This document shows, piece after piece, positions 1 through 6,234 of a stretch of DNA of 6,696 nt. Each line of letters starts with the position of its first letter. Position 1 is the first letter of the stretch. The DNA comes from Rhodoferax sp. (GTDB taxonomy: Bacteria > Pseudomonadota > Gammaproteobacteria > Burkholderiales > Burkholderiaceae_C), in contig JAQSDS010000076.1 in the NCBI GenBank assembly GCA_029946045.1, positions 1 through 6,696 of the forward strand, in the 5' to 3' direction. A program made the position numbers and the translations under genes. Under the pieces are notes generated by a model. It worked only from the letters and a program-made list of their open reading frames with translations, did not search any database and was not told the DNA's origin.

Positions 1-677
1 GTCATGCCGGCCACCGGTTCGTCGAGCAGCAGCAGCTTGGGGTCCTGCATCAGCAGCATGCCGATCTCCAGCCACTGCTTCTGGCCATGACTCAGGTTGC
101 CGGCCAGGCCGCGCACACTCTCATTCAGATGAATCGTGTGCAGCACTTCCGCCAGCCGGTCGCTCTGCGCGCTGTCGAGCCGGAAGAACATCGAACTGGT
201 GACCGCCTTGTTGGTTTTCAGGGCCAGCTCCAGGTTTTCGAACACGCTCAAGTGCTCGAAAACCGTGGGCTTCTGAAACTTGCGGCCAATACCCATCTGG
301 GCAATCTCGGACTCCTTGTAGCGCAGCAGGTCGATGGTGCTGCCAAAGAACACCTGGCCTTCATCGGGGCGGGTTTTGCCCGTGATGATGTCCATCATGG
401 TGGTCTTGCCGGCACCGTTGGGGCCGATGATGCAGCGCAGTTCGCCCGGCGCAATGTCCAGGCTTAGCTTGTTGATGGCCTTGAAGCCGTCAAAACTCAC
501 GCTCACGTCTTCAAGGTAAAGAATACGGCCATGGGTGATGTCAACTTCGCCCGGTGTGGCGATGCGCGAAAAGCCCGCTTGGCGCCCGCCCGATTCGGTT
601 TGCCCAACTTTGGCCGCCTGCGCCGCCTGGTAGGCCTCGAGACGCCGGGCGCCCTGCTCCATCAGTTCGGGGGTCAT
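1..677 (-). CDS. urtD: Urea ABC transporter ATP-binding protein UrtD (partial, 3' end outside window)
   Basis: UrtD is one of two cytoplasmic ATPase subunits that power urea import through UrtB/UrtC. Reading the minus strand from ATG 677-675 gives 225 complete codons with no stop before the window edge. ABC motifs seen: Walker A GPNGAGKTT at residues 85-93, Q-loop around Q135 (GRKFQKPTVFEHL), signature LSHGQKQ at 195-201, and Walker B LLLLDEP at 215-221. The text ends just after VAGM. The D-loop and H-loop are outside the window. About 50 residues precede the ABC fold (which begins near ILYLEDVSVSF, 52-62). I take this as a real N-terminal tail because the start overlaps the urtC stop as ATGA, a typical translational-coupling junction; the SD upstream is weak (AGGGCGG). 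The branched-chain-amino-acid-type (LivG-like) ABC sequence and the urtABC context fix the identity as UrtD. urtE should follow downstream, beyond the window. Start and family are confident; full length cannot be judged. Confidence 0.95.
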   Translation of the reverse strand, partial: MTPELMEQGARRLEAYQAAQAAKVGQTESGGRQAGFSRIATPGEVDITHGRILYLEDVSVSFDGFKAINKLSLDIAPGELRCIIGPNGAGKTTMMDIITGKTRPDEGQVFFGSTIDLLRYKESEIAQMGIGRKFQKPTVFEHLSVFENLELALKTNKAVTSSMFFRLDSAQSDRLAEVLHTIHLNESVRGLAGNLSHGQKQWLEIGMLLMQDPKLLLLDEPVAGM

Positions 678-1780
678 TTCGCACCGCCCTTCAATTTCTT
701 GACCAGTCCCACCACACCGTTGGGCAGAAACAGCGTCACGCCAATGAACAGCAGGCCCAAAAAGTACAACCAGAATTCGGGGTAGGCCACCGTCAGCCAG
801 CTCTTGGCACCGTTGACGATGAAGGCACCCGCAATCGGGCCGATCAGCGTGGCACGGCCCCCCACTGCTGCCCAGATGGCGATCTCGATCGAGTTGGCTG
901 GACTCATTTCGCTCGGGTTGATGATGCCGACCTGCGGCACATACAGGGCCCCAGCCACACCGCACATCATGGCTGAAATGGTCCAGATGGTGAGCTTGTA
1001 GGGCAGCGGGTTGTAGCCGCTGAACATGACGCGCGTTTCAGCATCGCGCACCGCCTGCAGGACGCGGCCGAACTTGCTGCCAATGAGCCAGCGCGCCAGC
1101 AAAAAGAAGCCCAGCAGTGTCACGCCGGTGAGCACAAACAGGGTCATGCGCATCTCTTGTGTCGCCACCGGAATATTCAAAATCCGCTTGAAATCGGTGA
1201 AGCCGTTGTTGCCCCCAAAACCGGTTTCATTGCGGAAGAACAGCAGCATGGCGGCAAAAGTCAGGGCCTGGGTGATGATGGAAAAGTACACGCCCTTGAT
1301 GCGCGAGCGAAAGGCAAAATAACCAAAGACAAAGGCCACCAGCCCCGGCACCGCCACAATCATGATCAACGTGGCGACAAAACTGTCAGAAAAAGTCCAA
1401 TGCCAGGGCAGCTCTTTCCAGTCCAGGAACACCATGAAGTCGGGCAGGTTGCTTTTGTAATTGCCATCCGTGCCAATCTGGCGCATCAGGTACATGCCCA
1501 TCACATAGCCACCAAGCGCAAAAAACAGGCCGTGACCCAGGCTCAGGATGCCACTGAAACCCCAGATCAGGTCCATGGCCAGCGCGCAAATGGCGTAACA
1601 CATGATCTTTCCCAGCAAACCCACGGCGTAGTCACTCAAATGAAACACACTGTCAGCAGGCACCAACAGGTTCAGCACCGGAGCCACAGCGCAGACCATG
1701 ATCAGGGCGATAACAAAGGCGCTCCAGCCGGTGCGTGTCAGCAGCGGTGAAGGCGCAGGAAGTTGAATGGAATGGGTCAT
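674..1780 (-). CDS. urtC: Urea ABC transporter permease UrtC
   Basis: UrtC is the second inner-membrane permease of the urea importer, belonging to the LivM-like permease family, and pairs with UrtB to form the translocation path. The 368-residue protein is full length. It has many hydrophobic segments (for example about 20-40, 54-76, 85-100, 134-157, 213-232, 263-282, 336-360). The conserved LSLGHGLFFALGGY lies at 79-92. The cytoplasmic coupling loop GRVLQAVRDAETRVMFSGYN (238-257) would contact the ATPases. AAVGGRATLIGPIAGA at 304-319 is typical of this family. An in-frame GTG at 1798 would add six residues (MRRRDI), but I prefer ATG 1780-1778. A strong GGAGG (1790-1794) sits 9 nt before it, and that SD would lie inside the coding sequence if the GTG were used. 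With this start, 4 nt separate it from the urtB stop, and the SD lies within the urtB 3' end. Its TGA overlaps the urtD ATG. Identity is confident; the start is well supported but unproven. Confidence 0.95.
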   Translation of the reverse strand: MTHSIQLPAPSPLLTRTGWSAFVIALIMVCAVAPVLNLLVPADSVFHLSDYAVGLLGKIMCYAICALAMDLIWGFSGILSLGHGLFFALGGYVMGMYLMRQIGTDGNYKSNLPDFMVFLDWKELPWHWTFSDSFVATLIMIVAVPGLVAFVFGYFAFRSRIKGVYFSIITQALTFAAMLLFFRNETGFGGNNGFTDFKRILNIPVATQEMRMTLFVLTGVTLLGFFLLARWLIGSKFGRVLQAVRDAETRVMFSGYNPLPYKLTIWTISAMMCGVAGALYVPQVGIINPSEMSPANSIEIAIWAAVGGRATLIGPIAGAFIVNGAKSWLTVAYPEFWLYFLGLLFIGVTLFLPNGVVGLVKKLKGGAK

Positions 1781-1784
1781 GATG

Positions 1785-3359
1785 TCACGCCTCCGCACTG
1801 CGGCCTTTCATGGCGAAAATGCCTTGCGGACGTTTCTGGATAAAGATGATGATGAACACCAGCACGGCAATCTTGGCCAGCACCGCGCCTGCCCAGCCTT
1901 CCAGAAATTTGTTAAGAATACCCAGGCCCAGGGCCGCATACACGGTGCCGGCCAGTTGGCCAACACCGCCCAGCACCACCACCATGAAAGCATCAACGAT
2001 GTAGCCCTGGCCCAGGTCCGGCCCCACATTGCCGACCTGGCTCAGAGCACAACCCGCCAAGCCCGCAATACCCGAACCCAGGGCAAAAGCGTAGGTGTCG
2101 ATGCGCGCGGTGTTGACCCCCATGCACGACGCGATGGGCCGGTTTTGCGTGACACCACGCACAAACAAACCGAGCCGGGTTTTGCCAATCAGCCAGGCCA
2201 CCGAGCCCAACACAAAGAGGGCAAAGGCGATGATCACCAGCCGGTTGTAGGGCAGCGACAAATTGCCCAGCACCTGCACGCCGCCGCTCATCCACGAGGG
2301 GTTTTCCACGCCCACGTTTTGCGCTCCGAAGAGGGTGCGAACCAGTTGCATCAGCATCAGGCTGATGCCCCAGGTGGCCAGCAACGTCTCTAGAGGGCGA
2401 CCGTACAAAAAGCGGATCACGCTGCGCTCCAGGGCCGCGCCCATCAACGCAGAAGCCAAGAAAGCCACCGGCACCGCCGCCAGCAAGTACCAGTCGAAGG
2501 CACCGGGCAGGTAGCGCTGAAACACGCCTTGCACCACGTAGGTGGCATAGGCGCCAATCATCATGAGCTCGCCGTGCGCCATGTTGATGACACCCATCAA
2601 ACCGTAGGTGATGGCCAGTCCCAGCGCCACCAACAGCAAGATGGATCCGAGGCTGATGCCGCTGAAGATGGCACCCAGCTTGTCGCCCCAGGCCAGCCTG
2701 GATTCCACCTCGCGCAGCGCCTTGCCCAGGGCCGCCTTGACGGTGGCGTCAGCCTCGGTCTGCAAATGCGCGAGCAGGATAGTTTTGGTTCCAGACTGGT
2801 TGCTGGAGCCCAACAAGGCAGCCGCTTCCAGGCGCTGCGCTTTGTCGCTGCTGCCCAACAGCGCTGCGGCGCGCACCAAGGCCAGTTGGTCCTTGATATT
2901 AGGATTTTGCTCGGCCTTTGAGGCTTGTTCGATCAATGCCAGTTTGCTCGGATCGGCATCACTTTGCATCTGCTGAACGGCCGCCATGCGCACCTTGTCG
3001 TCTTTGGAAAACAACTTGAGCGCAGCCATGGCCGAGTCAATTTCGCCGCGCATGCGGTTGTTGTTGATCACGTCTTCGGCATCGTCGGGTAAGGCAAATT
3101 CAGCGCCCGATACGGGGTCAATGCCCTTGTCGCCCCGGACCATGATGGCCTTGCCACGCACCACCTTGACCGCATCATCAGCCAGCGCCTGCAAGAACAC
3201 CGCAGTGCCGGCATCGGCACGGGTCACGGCTTGGTTCAGTGCCTCGATGCGTGCATCGGTGTCGCCGCTGCTGATGGCATTGGCATCTTCCACGCTGATT
3301 GCGTGGGCGCATGTGACCATCGAAAAAAGAGCGGTAAAAAGTAGTTTTGGTAAGAACAT
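1785..3359 (-). CDS. urtB: Urea ABC transporter permease UrtB, long form with periplasmic N-terminal domain
   Basis: UrtB is the first permease of the urea importer (LivH-like family). The 524-residue protein has three parts. Residues 1-20 form a signal-peptide-like segment ending in AHA. Residues 21-225 form a soluble, helix-rich, probably periplasmic domain with HEAT-like repetition (AAALLGSS at 164-171 and again 179-186). The permease core is about 228-515. Core motifs include GLMGVINMAHGELMMIGAYA (253-272), the coupling loop RGVTQNRPIASCMGVN (401-416), and VVVLGGVGQLAGTVYAALGLG (460-480). The permease part alone is about 300 residues, as in LivH; the extra domain is, to my knowledge, common in proteobacterial UrtB. 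ATG 3359 is the most upstream possible start, because an in-frame TGA lies 10 codons before it with no start codon between. The alternative M14 would destroy the signal peptide. No recognisable SD precedes the start, which is unusual next to urtA and urtC. A 223-nt gap containing a REP pair separates it from urtA. Confidence 0.95.
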   Translation of the reverse strand: MFLPKLLFTALFSMVTCAHAISVEDANAISSGDTDARIEALNQAVTRADAGTAVFLQALADDAVKVVRGKAIMVRGDKGIDPVSGAEFALPDDAEDVINNNRMRGEIDSAMAALKLFSKDDKVRMAAVQQMQSDADPSKLALIEQASKAEQNPNIKDQLALVRAAALLGSSDKAQRLEAAALLGSSNQSGTKTILLAHLQTEADATVKAALGKALREVESRLAWGDKLGAIFSGISLGSILLLVALGLAITYGLMGVINMAHGELMMIGAYATYVVQGVFQRYLPGAFDWYLLAAVPVAFLASALMGAALERSVIRFLYGRPLETLLATWGISLMLMQLVRTLFGAQNVGVENPSWMSGGVQVLGNLSLPYNRLVIIAFALFVLGSVAWLIGKTRLGLFVRGVTQNRPIASCMGVNTARIDTYAFALGSGIAGLAGCALSQVGNVGPDLGQGYIVDAFMVVVLGGVGQLAGTVYAALGLGILNKFLEGWAGAVLAKIAVLVFIIIFIQKRPQGIFAMKGRSAEA

Positions 3360-3582
3360 ATAAGAAGAGGCTGTAGGGTGGGTACGTTGTCAGTGCCCAC
3401 ACTGCAATTTCTTTGGTTTGCCATGCCTTTTTCAGAAGCTGCACCCCGAGGCGATTGGCTGCCTGTTTGGTGGGAGGCCCGCCCCTGGGCCGATGGTGGC
3501 CAGGGATCCATCGCGGCGAGGGCGCCGCTCCCACAGGGCGCCACCCCTGCGTGGAACTCAGCGCAGCTTCAAAAAATGCGCC
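3360..3582 (-). other. urtA-urtB intergenic region
   Basis: This 223-nt stretch is long for an operon whose other junctions are 4 nt or overlapping. Its centre is the REP pair at 3470-3534. Closer to urtB there is a small perfect palindrome, CAGTG-CCCA-CACTG, at 3391-3404 (5-bp stem, 4-nt loop). Just after the urtA stop there is a T-run on the minus strand, but no hairpin precedes it, so it is not a terminator. I find no convincing promoter for urtB: the best -35-like TTGCAG is followed at 17 nt by TACCCA, a poor -10. Reading frames through this stretch look like translated palindromes rather than genes. Confidence 0.7.
3470..3534. repeat. REP pair (REPIN-like element) in the urt operon
   Basis: Two 27-nt units face each other around an 11-nt spacer (TGGCCAGGGAT, 3497-3507). 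Unit A is on the plus strand (3470-3496) and unit B on the minus strand (3534-3508). Both start with GTGGGAG and end with GATGG, with 15 nt between. Each middle folds into a 6-bp stem with a 4-nt loop: unit A GGCCCG/TGGGCC with loop CCCC (one G-T pair), unit B GCGGCG/CGCCGC with loop CCCT. The stem bases differ but pairing is kept, as expected for a structure under selection or constrained by copying. Head, hairpin, tail and inverted pairing match the REP/REPIN layout known from Pseudomonas and other proteobacteria, which are mobilised by RAYT (TnpA-REP) transposases. No RAYT gene is in this window. In transcribed RNA the whole element could fold into one long hairpin downstream of urtA. REP elements in other operons (E. 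coli malE-malF) protect the upstream binding-protein message; the same role here is inference. Confidence 0.8.
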
Positions 3583-4857
3583 TTACTTCTTCGCTGGCTC
3601 ATCCGGCTTGGATGCATTGCCTTCGATGTACGGGCTCCATGGCTTGGCTTTCACCGGGCCGGGGGTCTTCCAGACCACATTGAACTGGCCGTCGGCCTTG
3701 ATCTCGCCAATGAACACCGACTTGTGCAGGTGATGGTTCTTTTCATCCATCTTGCTGACGATGCCGCTCGGTGCCTTGAAGGTCTGGCCGGCCATGGCAG
3801 CAATCACCTTGTCGACATCGGTGGACTTGGCTTTTTCAACGGCCTGCTTCCACATGTTGATGCCGATGTAAGTGGCTTCCATCGGGTCGTTGGTCAAAGG
3901 CTTGTCCTTGTGACCGGCGATGTTCTTGGCCTTGGCGTAGGCGGCCCACTTGGCGATGAATTCGGTGTTGGTCGGGTTCTTGATCGACTGGAAGTAGTTC
4001 CAGGCGGCCAGATGGCCCACCAGCGGCTTGGTGTCGACACCGCGCAGCTCTTCCTCACCCACGCTGAACGCGACCACAGGCACGTCTTTGGCCTTCAGGC
4101 CGGCGTTACCCAGCTCTTTGTAGAACGGCACGTTGGAGTCGCCATTGATGGTCGACACCACGGCGGTCTTGCCACCGGCGCTGAATTTCTTGATGTCAGC
4201 CACGATGGTCTGGTAATCGCTGTGGCCAAACGGGGTGTATTTTTCGTCGATGTCGGTGTCTTTCACGCCCTTGGACTTGAGGTAGGCGCGCAGAATCTTG
4301 TTGGTGGTGCGGGGGTAGACATAGTCGGTACCCAGCAGCACCCAGCGCTTGGCCGAGCCGCCGTCCTTGCTCATCAAATAGTCCACTGCGGGAATCGCTT
4401 GCTGGTTGGGCGCGGCACCGGTGTAGAACACGTTTTTGGAGAGCTCTTCACCTTCGTATTGCACCGGGTAGAACAGCAGGCCGTTCATTTCTTCAACCAC
4501 CGGCAACACCGACTTGCGGCTCACCGATGTCCAGCAACCAAAGATCACATCGACCTTGTCCTGACCCAGCAACTGCTTGGTCTTTTCGGCAAACAGGGGC
4601 CAGTTCGATGCTGGGTCAACCACCACGGGCTCGAGCTTCTTGCCGAGCAAGCCGCCCTTGGCGTTGATCTCGTCAATGGCCATCAGCACGGTGTCTTTCA
4701 ACACGGTTTCGGAAATGGCCATGGTGCCCGACAGGCTGTGCAAAATGCCGACCTTGATGGTGTCGGCAGCGAATGCTGGCAGCGCTGTGAGGGTGGTGAG
4801 CGCGACGGCAGCGGTGAGCGCCTTGAGCGTAAAACGACGTGAGTTCAAAGATTGCAT
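3583..4857 (-). CDS. urtA: Urea ABC transporter substrate-binding protein UrtA
   Basis: UrtA binds urea in the periplasm and delivers it to UrtB/UrtC. The 424-residue protein is the usual length for this type-1 periplasmic binding protein. Residues 1-30 are an export signal: SRRFTLK (6-12) resembles a twin-arginine (Tat) motif, followed by a hydrophobic stretch and AFA before A31. The mature protein opens with DTIKVGILHSLSGTMA. Strongly UrtA-like stretches follow: NAKGGLLGKKLEPVVVDPAS, then GCWTSVSRKSVLPVVEE and NGLLFYPVQYEGEE in the ligand-binding lobe, and later TPFGHSDYQTIVADIK and NDPMEATYIGINMW. The start at ATG 4857 is backed by GGAG (4864-4867), 6 nt upstream. It is first in the urt operon; a REP pair follows its stop codon. 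Sec export rather than Tat remains possible, since T replaces the usual F after the RRx. Family identity is very confident. Confidence 0.97.
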   Translation of the reverse strand: MQSLNSRRFTLKALTAAVALTTLTALPAFAADTIKVGILHSLSGTMAISETVLKDTVLMAIDEINAKGGLLGKKLEPVVVDPASNWPLFAEKTKQLLGQDKVDVIFGCWTSVSRKSVLPVVEEMNGLLFYPVQYEGEELSKNVFYTGAAPNQQAIPAVDYLMSKDGGSAKRWVLLGTDYVYPRTTNKILRAYLKSKGVKDTDIDEKYTPFGHSDYQTIVADIKKFSAGGKTAVVSTINGDSNVPFYKELGNAGLKAKDVPVVAFSVGEEELRGVDTKPLVGHLAAWNYFQSIKNPTNTEFIAKWAAYAKAKNIAGHKDKPLTNDPMEATYIGINMWKQAVEKAKSTDVDKVIAAMAGQTFKAPSGIVSKMDEKNHHLHKSVFIGEIKADGQFNVVWKTPGPVKAKPWSPYIEGNASKPDEPAKK

Positions 4858-4932
4858 GTGCTACTCCAAAGTTGATGAAACCGTTGTCGCTGAAATGAAG
4901 CCTGGATCAAGCTATTGTTCAGCGATGGTTCG

Positions 4933-4960
4933 ACTTTACGGACGCACAGAGCTTTGTGAA
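4933..4960 (-). promoter_or_regulatory. Candidate sigma-70 promoter for the urt operon
   Basis: On the minus strand TTCACA (4955-4960; 5 of 6 to TTGACA) and TAAAGT (4933-4938; 4 of 6 to TATAAT) are separated by 16 nt. Transcription would begin near 4926, leaving a leader of about 70 nt before urtA. No sigma-54 (GG-N10-GC) promoter or clear NtrC site is seen, though nitrogen control is common for urea transporters. This is a pattern match only. Confidence 0.3.
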
Positions 4961-4961
4961 A

Positions 4962-4977
4962 TACGCCGAGTGGCGTA
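4962..4977 (-). repeat. 6-bp perfect hairpin between phosphatase and urtA
   Basis: TACGCC-GAGT-GGCGTA forms a perfect 6-bp stem with a 4-nt loop, 29 nt after the phosphatase stop and directly beside the candidate -35 of urtA. On the minus strand it is followed only by TTTC, so it would be a weak intrinsic terminator at best. It could equally be an operator half-site pair for a regulator of urt. Neither role is proven. Confidence 0.35.
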
Positions 4978-5006
4978 GGGGCCTGGACCTGAAGATGCCT
5001 GTCGGC

Positions 5007-5876
5007 TTACTTACCCTGCCAAGCAGAACGCGCAGCGGCTTTTTTCAGCTTCTCGCGGTTGGCATCAGTGGGTGGCGGCTCGGACTCACCAAAAATGGCA
5101 GCCATCCAGTGGCCGTCAGTGGGGTTAGGAAAAATCACATAGTCGCGGCCAAATTTTTCACGGTCGGCGTCCATTAACTCGAGACGCTTGTCGACATCGC
5201 CCTTGATGTAGTACTTGCGACGAAAGTCATTCAGGTTGTCTCCCAGGAAAACGGCCACGTTGTAGGTGGTCATGATTTCGTCCTGACGCTTCTCCTTGTT
5301 GGAGGTGTCCCGCAGCACCGTCAAGTGCTTGTCATCTGCGTAGGGGAAACCAAGATGGCGCAGGTGACCCATTGCGTACTCATAGGTTTTTTCGCCCTGA
5401 TCGCGGCTGGTGACGTAAAAAATTTCGACCTTGTTGTCGGCACAAAACTTCAAGAACTCTGCAGCACCAGGCGCGGCAGTGACCTTGTTCTCTGGGATCC
5501 ACTGGTCCCAGATCGCATCGTCAAAAAAATCCTTTTTCTGGTTGACCAAATGTCCCCAGTAGTTCAACGCGTGCAGCACCGTGTCATCCACGTCTGTAAC
5601 AACCGCCAGCGGCTTATCGCCAGGTTGGCGCTTGGCCAGGGCCGCTTGCACATGCATGCGCGCCACATTGAAGCCCTGGTAATACAGAGCCCGGTACTCC
5701 GCAGCGGTTTGCTTCCAGGCTACAGCGTACAACAGTGCATTGTCGACACCCGCAGCACCTGGCCCGGTGGTATTGGGAGCAGGGCTGGCGGTTTGGGCCT
5801 GACCAGCAAACGACAGCGTGGCCAGGACCAGGCCGGCAAGAACATGTCGCTTGAATGAATTTTTGAGAGAGCGCAT
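5007..5876 (-). CDS. Secreted HAD acid phosphatase / 5'-nucleotidase, e(P4) family (non-lipoprotein form)
   Basis: Enzymes of this class (acid phosphatase class B/C, Acid_phosphat_B type) remove phosphate from 5'-nucleotides and other phosphomonoesters in the periplasm or at the outer membrane; in Haemophilus e(P4) serves NAD-precursor uptake. The 289-residue protein shows the HAD motifs in order: DVDDT at 95-99 (nucleophile D95, acid/base D97), YVTSRD at 154-159 (T156), lysines in SNKEKR at 192-197, and GDNLNDF at 212-218 (Mg-binding acids). Residues 1-27 form a Sec-type signal (basic start, hydrophobic 12-24, cut near GQA). There is no lipobox cysteine, so it should be soluble rather than a lipoprotein. 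An upstream in-frame ATG at 5909 adds 11 residues but has no SD. ATG 5876 has GAGG (5882-5885) 5 nt away and puts the signal peptide at the N-terminus, so I chose it. It lies 149 nt upstream of urtA on the same strand. The physiological substrate is unknown. Confidence 0.92.
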   Translation of the reverse strand: MRSLKNSFKRHVLAGLVLATLSFAGQAQTASPAPNTTGPGAAGVDNALLYAVAWKQTAAEYRALYYQGFNVARMHVQAALAKRQPGDKPLAVVTDVDDTVLHALNYWGHLVNQKKDFFDDAIWDQWIPENKVTAAPGAAEFLKFCADNKVEIFYVTSRDQGEKTYEYAMGHLRHLGFPYADDKHLTVLRDTSNKEKRQDEIMTTYNVAVFLGDNLNDFRRKYYIKGDVDKRLELMDADREKFGRDYVIFPNPTDGHWMAAIFGESEPPPTDANREKLKKAAARSAWQGK

Positions 5877-5917
5877 CAACACCTCGAAAGGAAGACATGC
5901 GGATTGCATGTTTTTTT

Positions 5918-5923
5918 ATTATG
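5918..5923 (-). promoter_or_regulatory. Candidate -10 element for the phosphatase gene
   Basis: On the minus strand CATAAT (5 of 6 to TATAAT) lies in front of an A-run, with no good -35 at 16-18 nt. Transcription would start near 5911, almost at the upstream ATG (5909), which further favours the ATG at 5876 as the start of translation with a leader of about 35 nt. Weak evidence. Confidence 0.25.
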
Positions 5924-6171
5924 CAGTGCTGACATGAACTTCTTACGACTCAGGACTTTGACCCCAAACGCCCAGTTAGCTAGCTCAAGGGTCAGCACAG
6001 CGATCGAGCGCAGCACAGGCTTCATTGCACCGGGTCACGGCGGCCTTGCTTGCAAAAGTGACCACCAGAGGCCTGAAAAGTCAGCGCTCATCCTGGGCAA
6101 ATCCGGGCGTACCGGTTGAGTCATTTGAGCTTCACGGCTGATTTTTTCAAATGCGATCTGTATTACTGGCG

Positions 6172-6177
6172 TATATT
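6172..6177 (+). promoter_or_regulatory. Candidate -10 element for the cache-domain sensor gene
   Basis: TATATT matches the sigma-70 -10 at 5 of 6 positions and lies about 58 nt before the start codon in an A/T-rich patch. No good -35 is present at 16-18 nt, so an activator or another sigma factor may be needed, or the call is wrong. Confidence 0.25.
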
Positions 6178-6234
6178 CTGTTCGTCTGCCAGCCCAGGGA
6201 TAGTGCATAAGAAGATTTGCCAACACCTGTCACC

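Larger units (their letters stand above)
5877..6234. other. Divergent intergenic region without a supported gene
   Basis: This 358-nt stretch lies between the start codons of two divergent genes. Short open frames exist on both strands but none has a recognisable protein, and none has a convincing SD. Seen in it: an A/T-rich patch near 5911-5920 next to the phosphatase start; an AGCTAGCT palindrome at 5978-5985; an 8-bp inverted repeat GTGCTGAC/GTCAGCAC (5926-5933, 5991-5998) 57 nt apart, which chance could supply; and a pair AAAAGTGACC/AAAAGTCAGC at 6054-6063 and 6076-6085. The right part (6141-6180) becomes A/T-rich as expected for a promoter of the plus-strand gene. Confidence 0.6.

Noticed and set aside
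1386..1601. Minus-strand 71-codon frame inside urtC
   Set aside because: Out-of-frame shadow of urtC, whose own frame is intact and conserved throughout.
3519..3542. Direct repeat AGGGCGCC at 3519-3526 and 3535-3542
   Set aside because: One copy lies inside the REP hairpin and the other just beside it; a short low-complexity GC repeat that adds nothing beyond the REP pair.
3178..3544. Two overlapping minus-strand frames of about 100-120 codons between urtA and urtB
   Set aside because: They are mostly translated REP palindromes (proline/arginine-rich) and run into urtB in another frame; no SD or family resemblance.
3418..4842. Long plus-strand open frame (474 codons) opposite urtA
   Set aside because: It is antisense to a textbook UrtA in a GC-rich gene, with histidine/glycine/leucine-rich content typical of a reverse-complement frame and no recognisable domain.
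5926..5998. 8-bp inverted repeat GTGCTGAC/GTCAGCAC with a 57-nt spacer
   Set aside because: About one such 8-bp match is expected by chance in a region this size; the spacer is too long for a terminator or typical operator.
6168..6183. Sigma-54-like TGGC...CTGTT before the sensor gene
   Set aside because: Spacing gives GG-N10-GT rather than GG-N10-GC and the rest of the consensus is missing.
5904..6226. Small frames on both strands in the phosphatase-sensor gap (71 and 63 codons)
   Set aside because: No recognisable protein, no convincing SD, and each overlaps likely promoter sequence.
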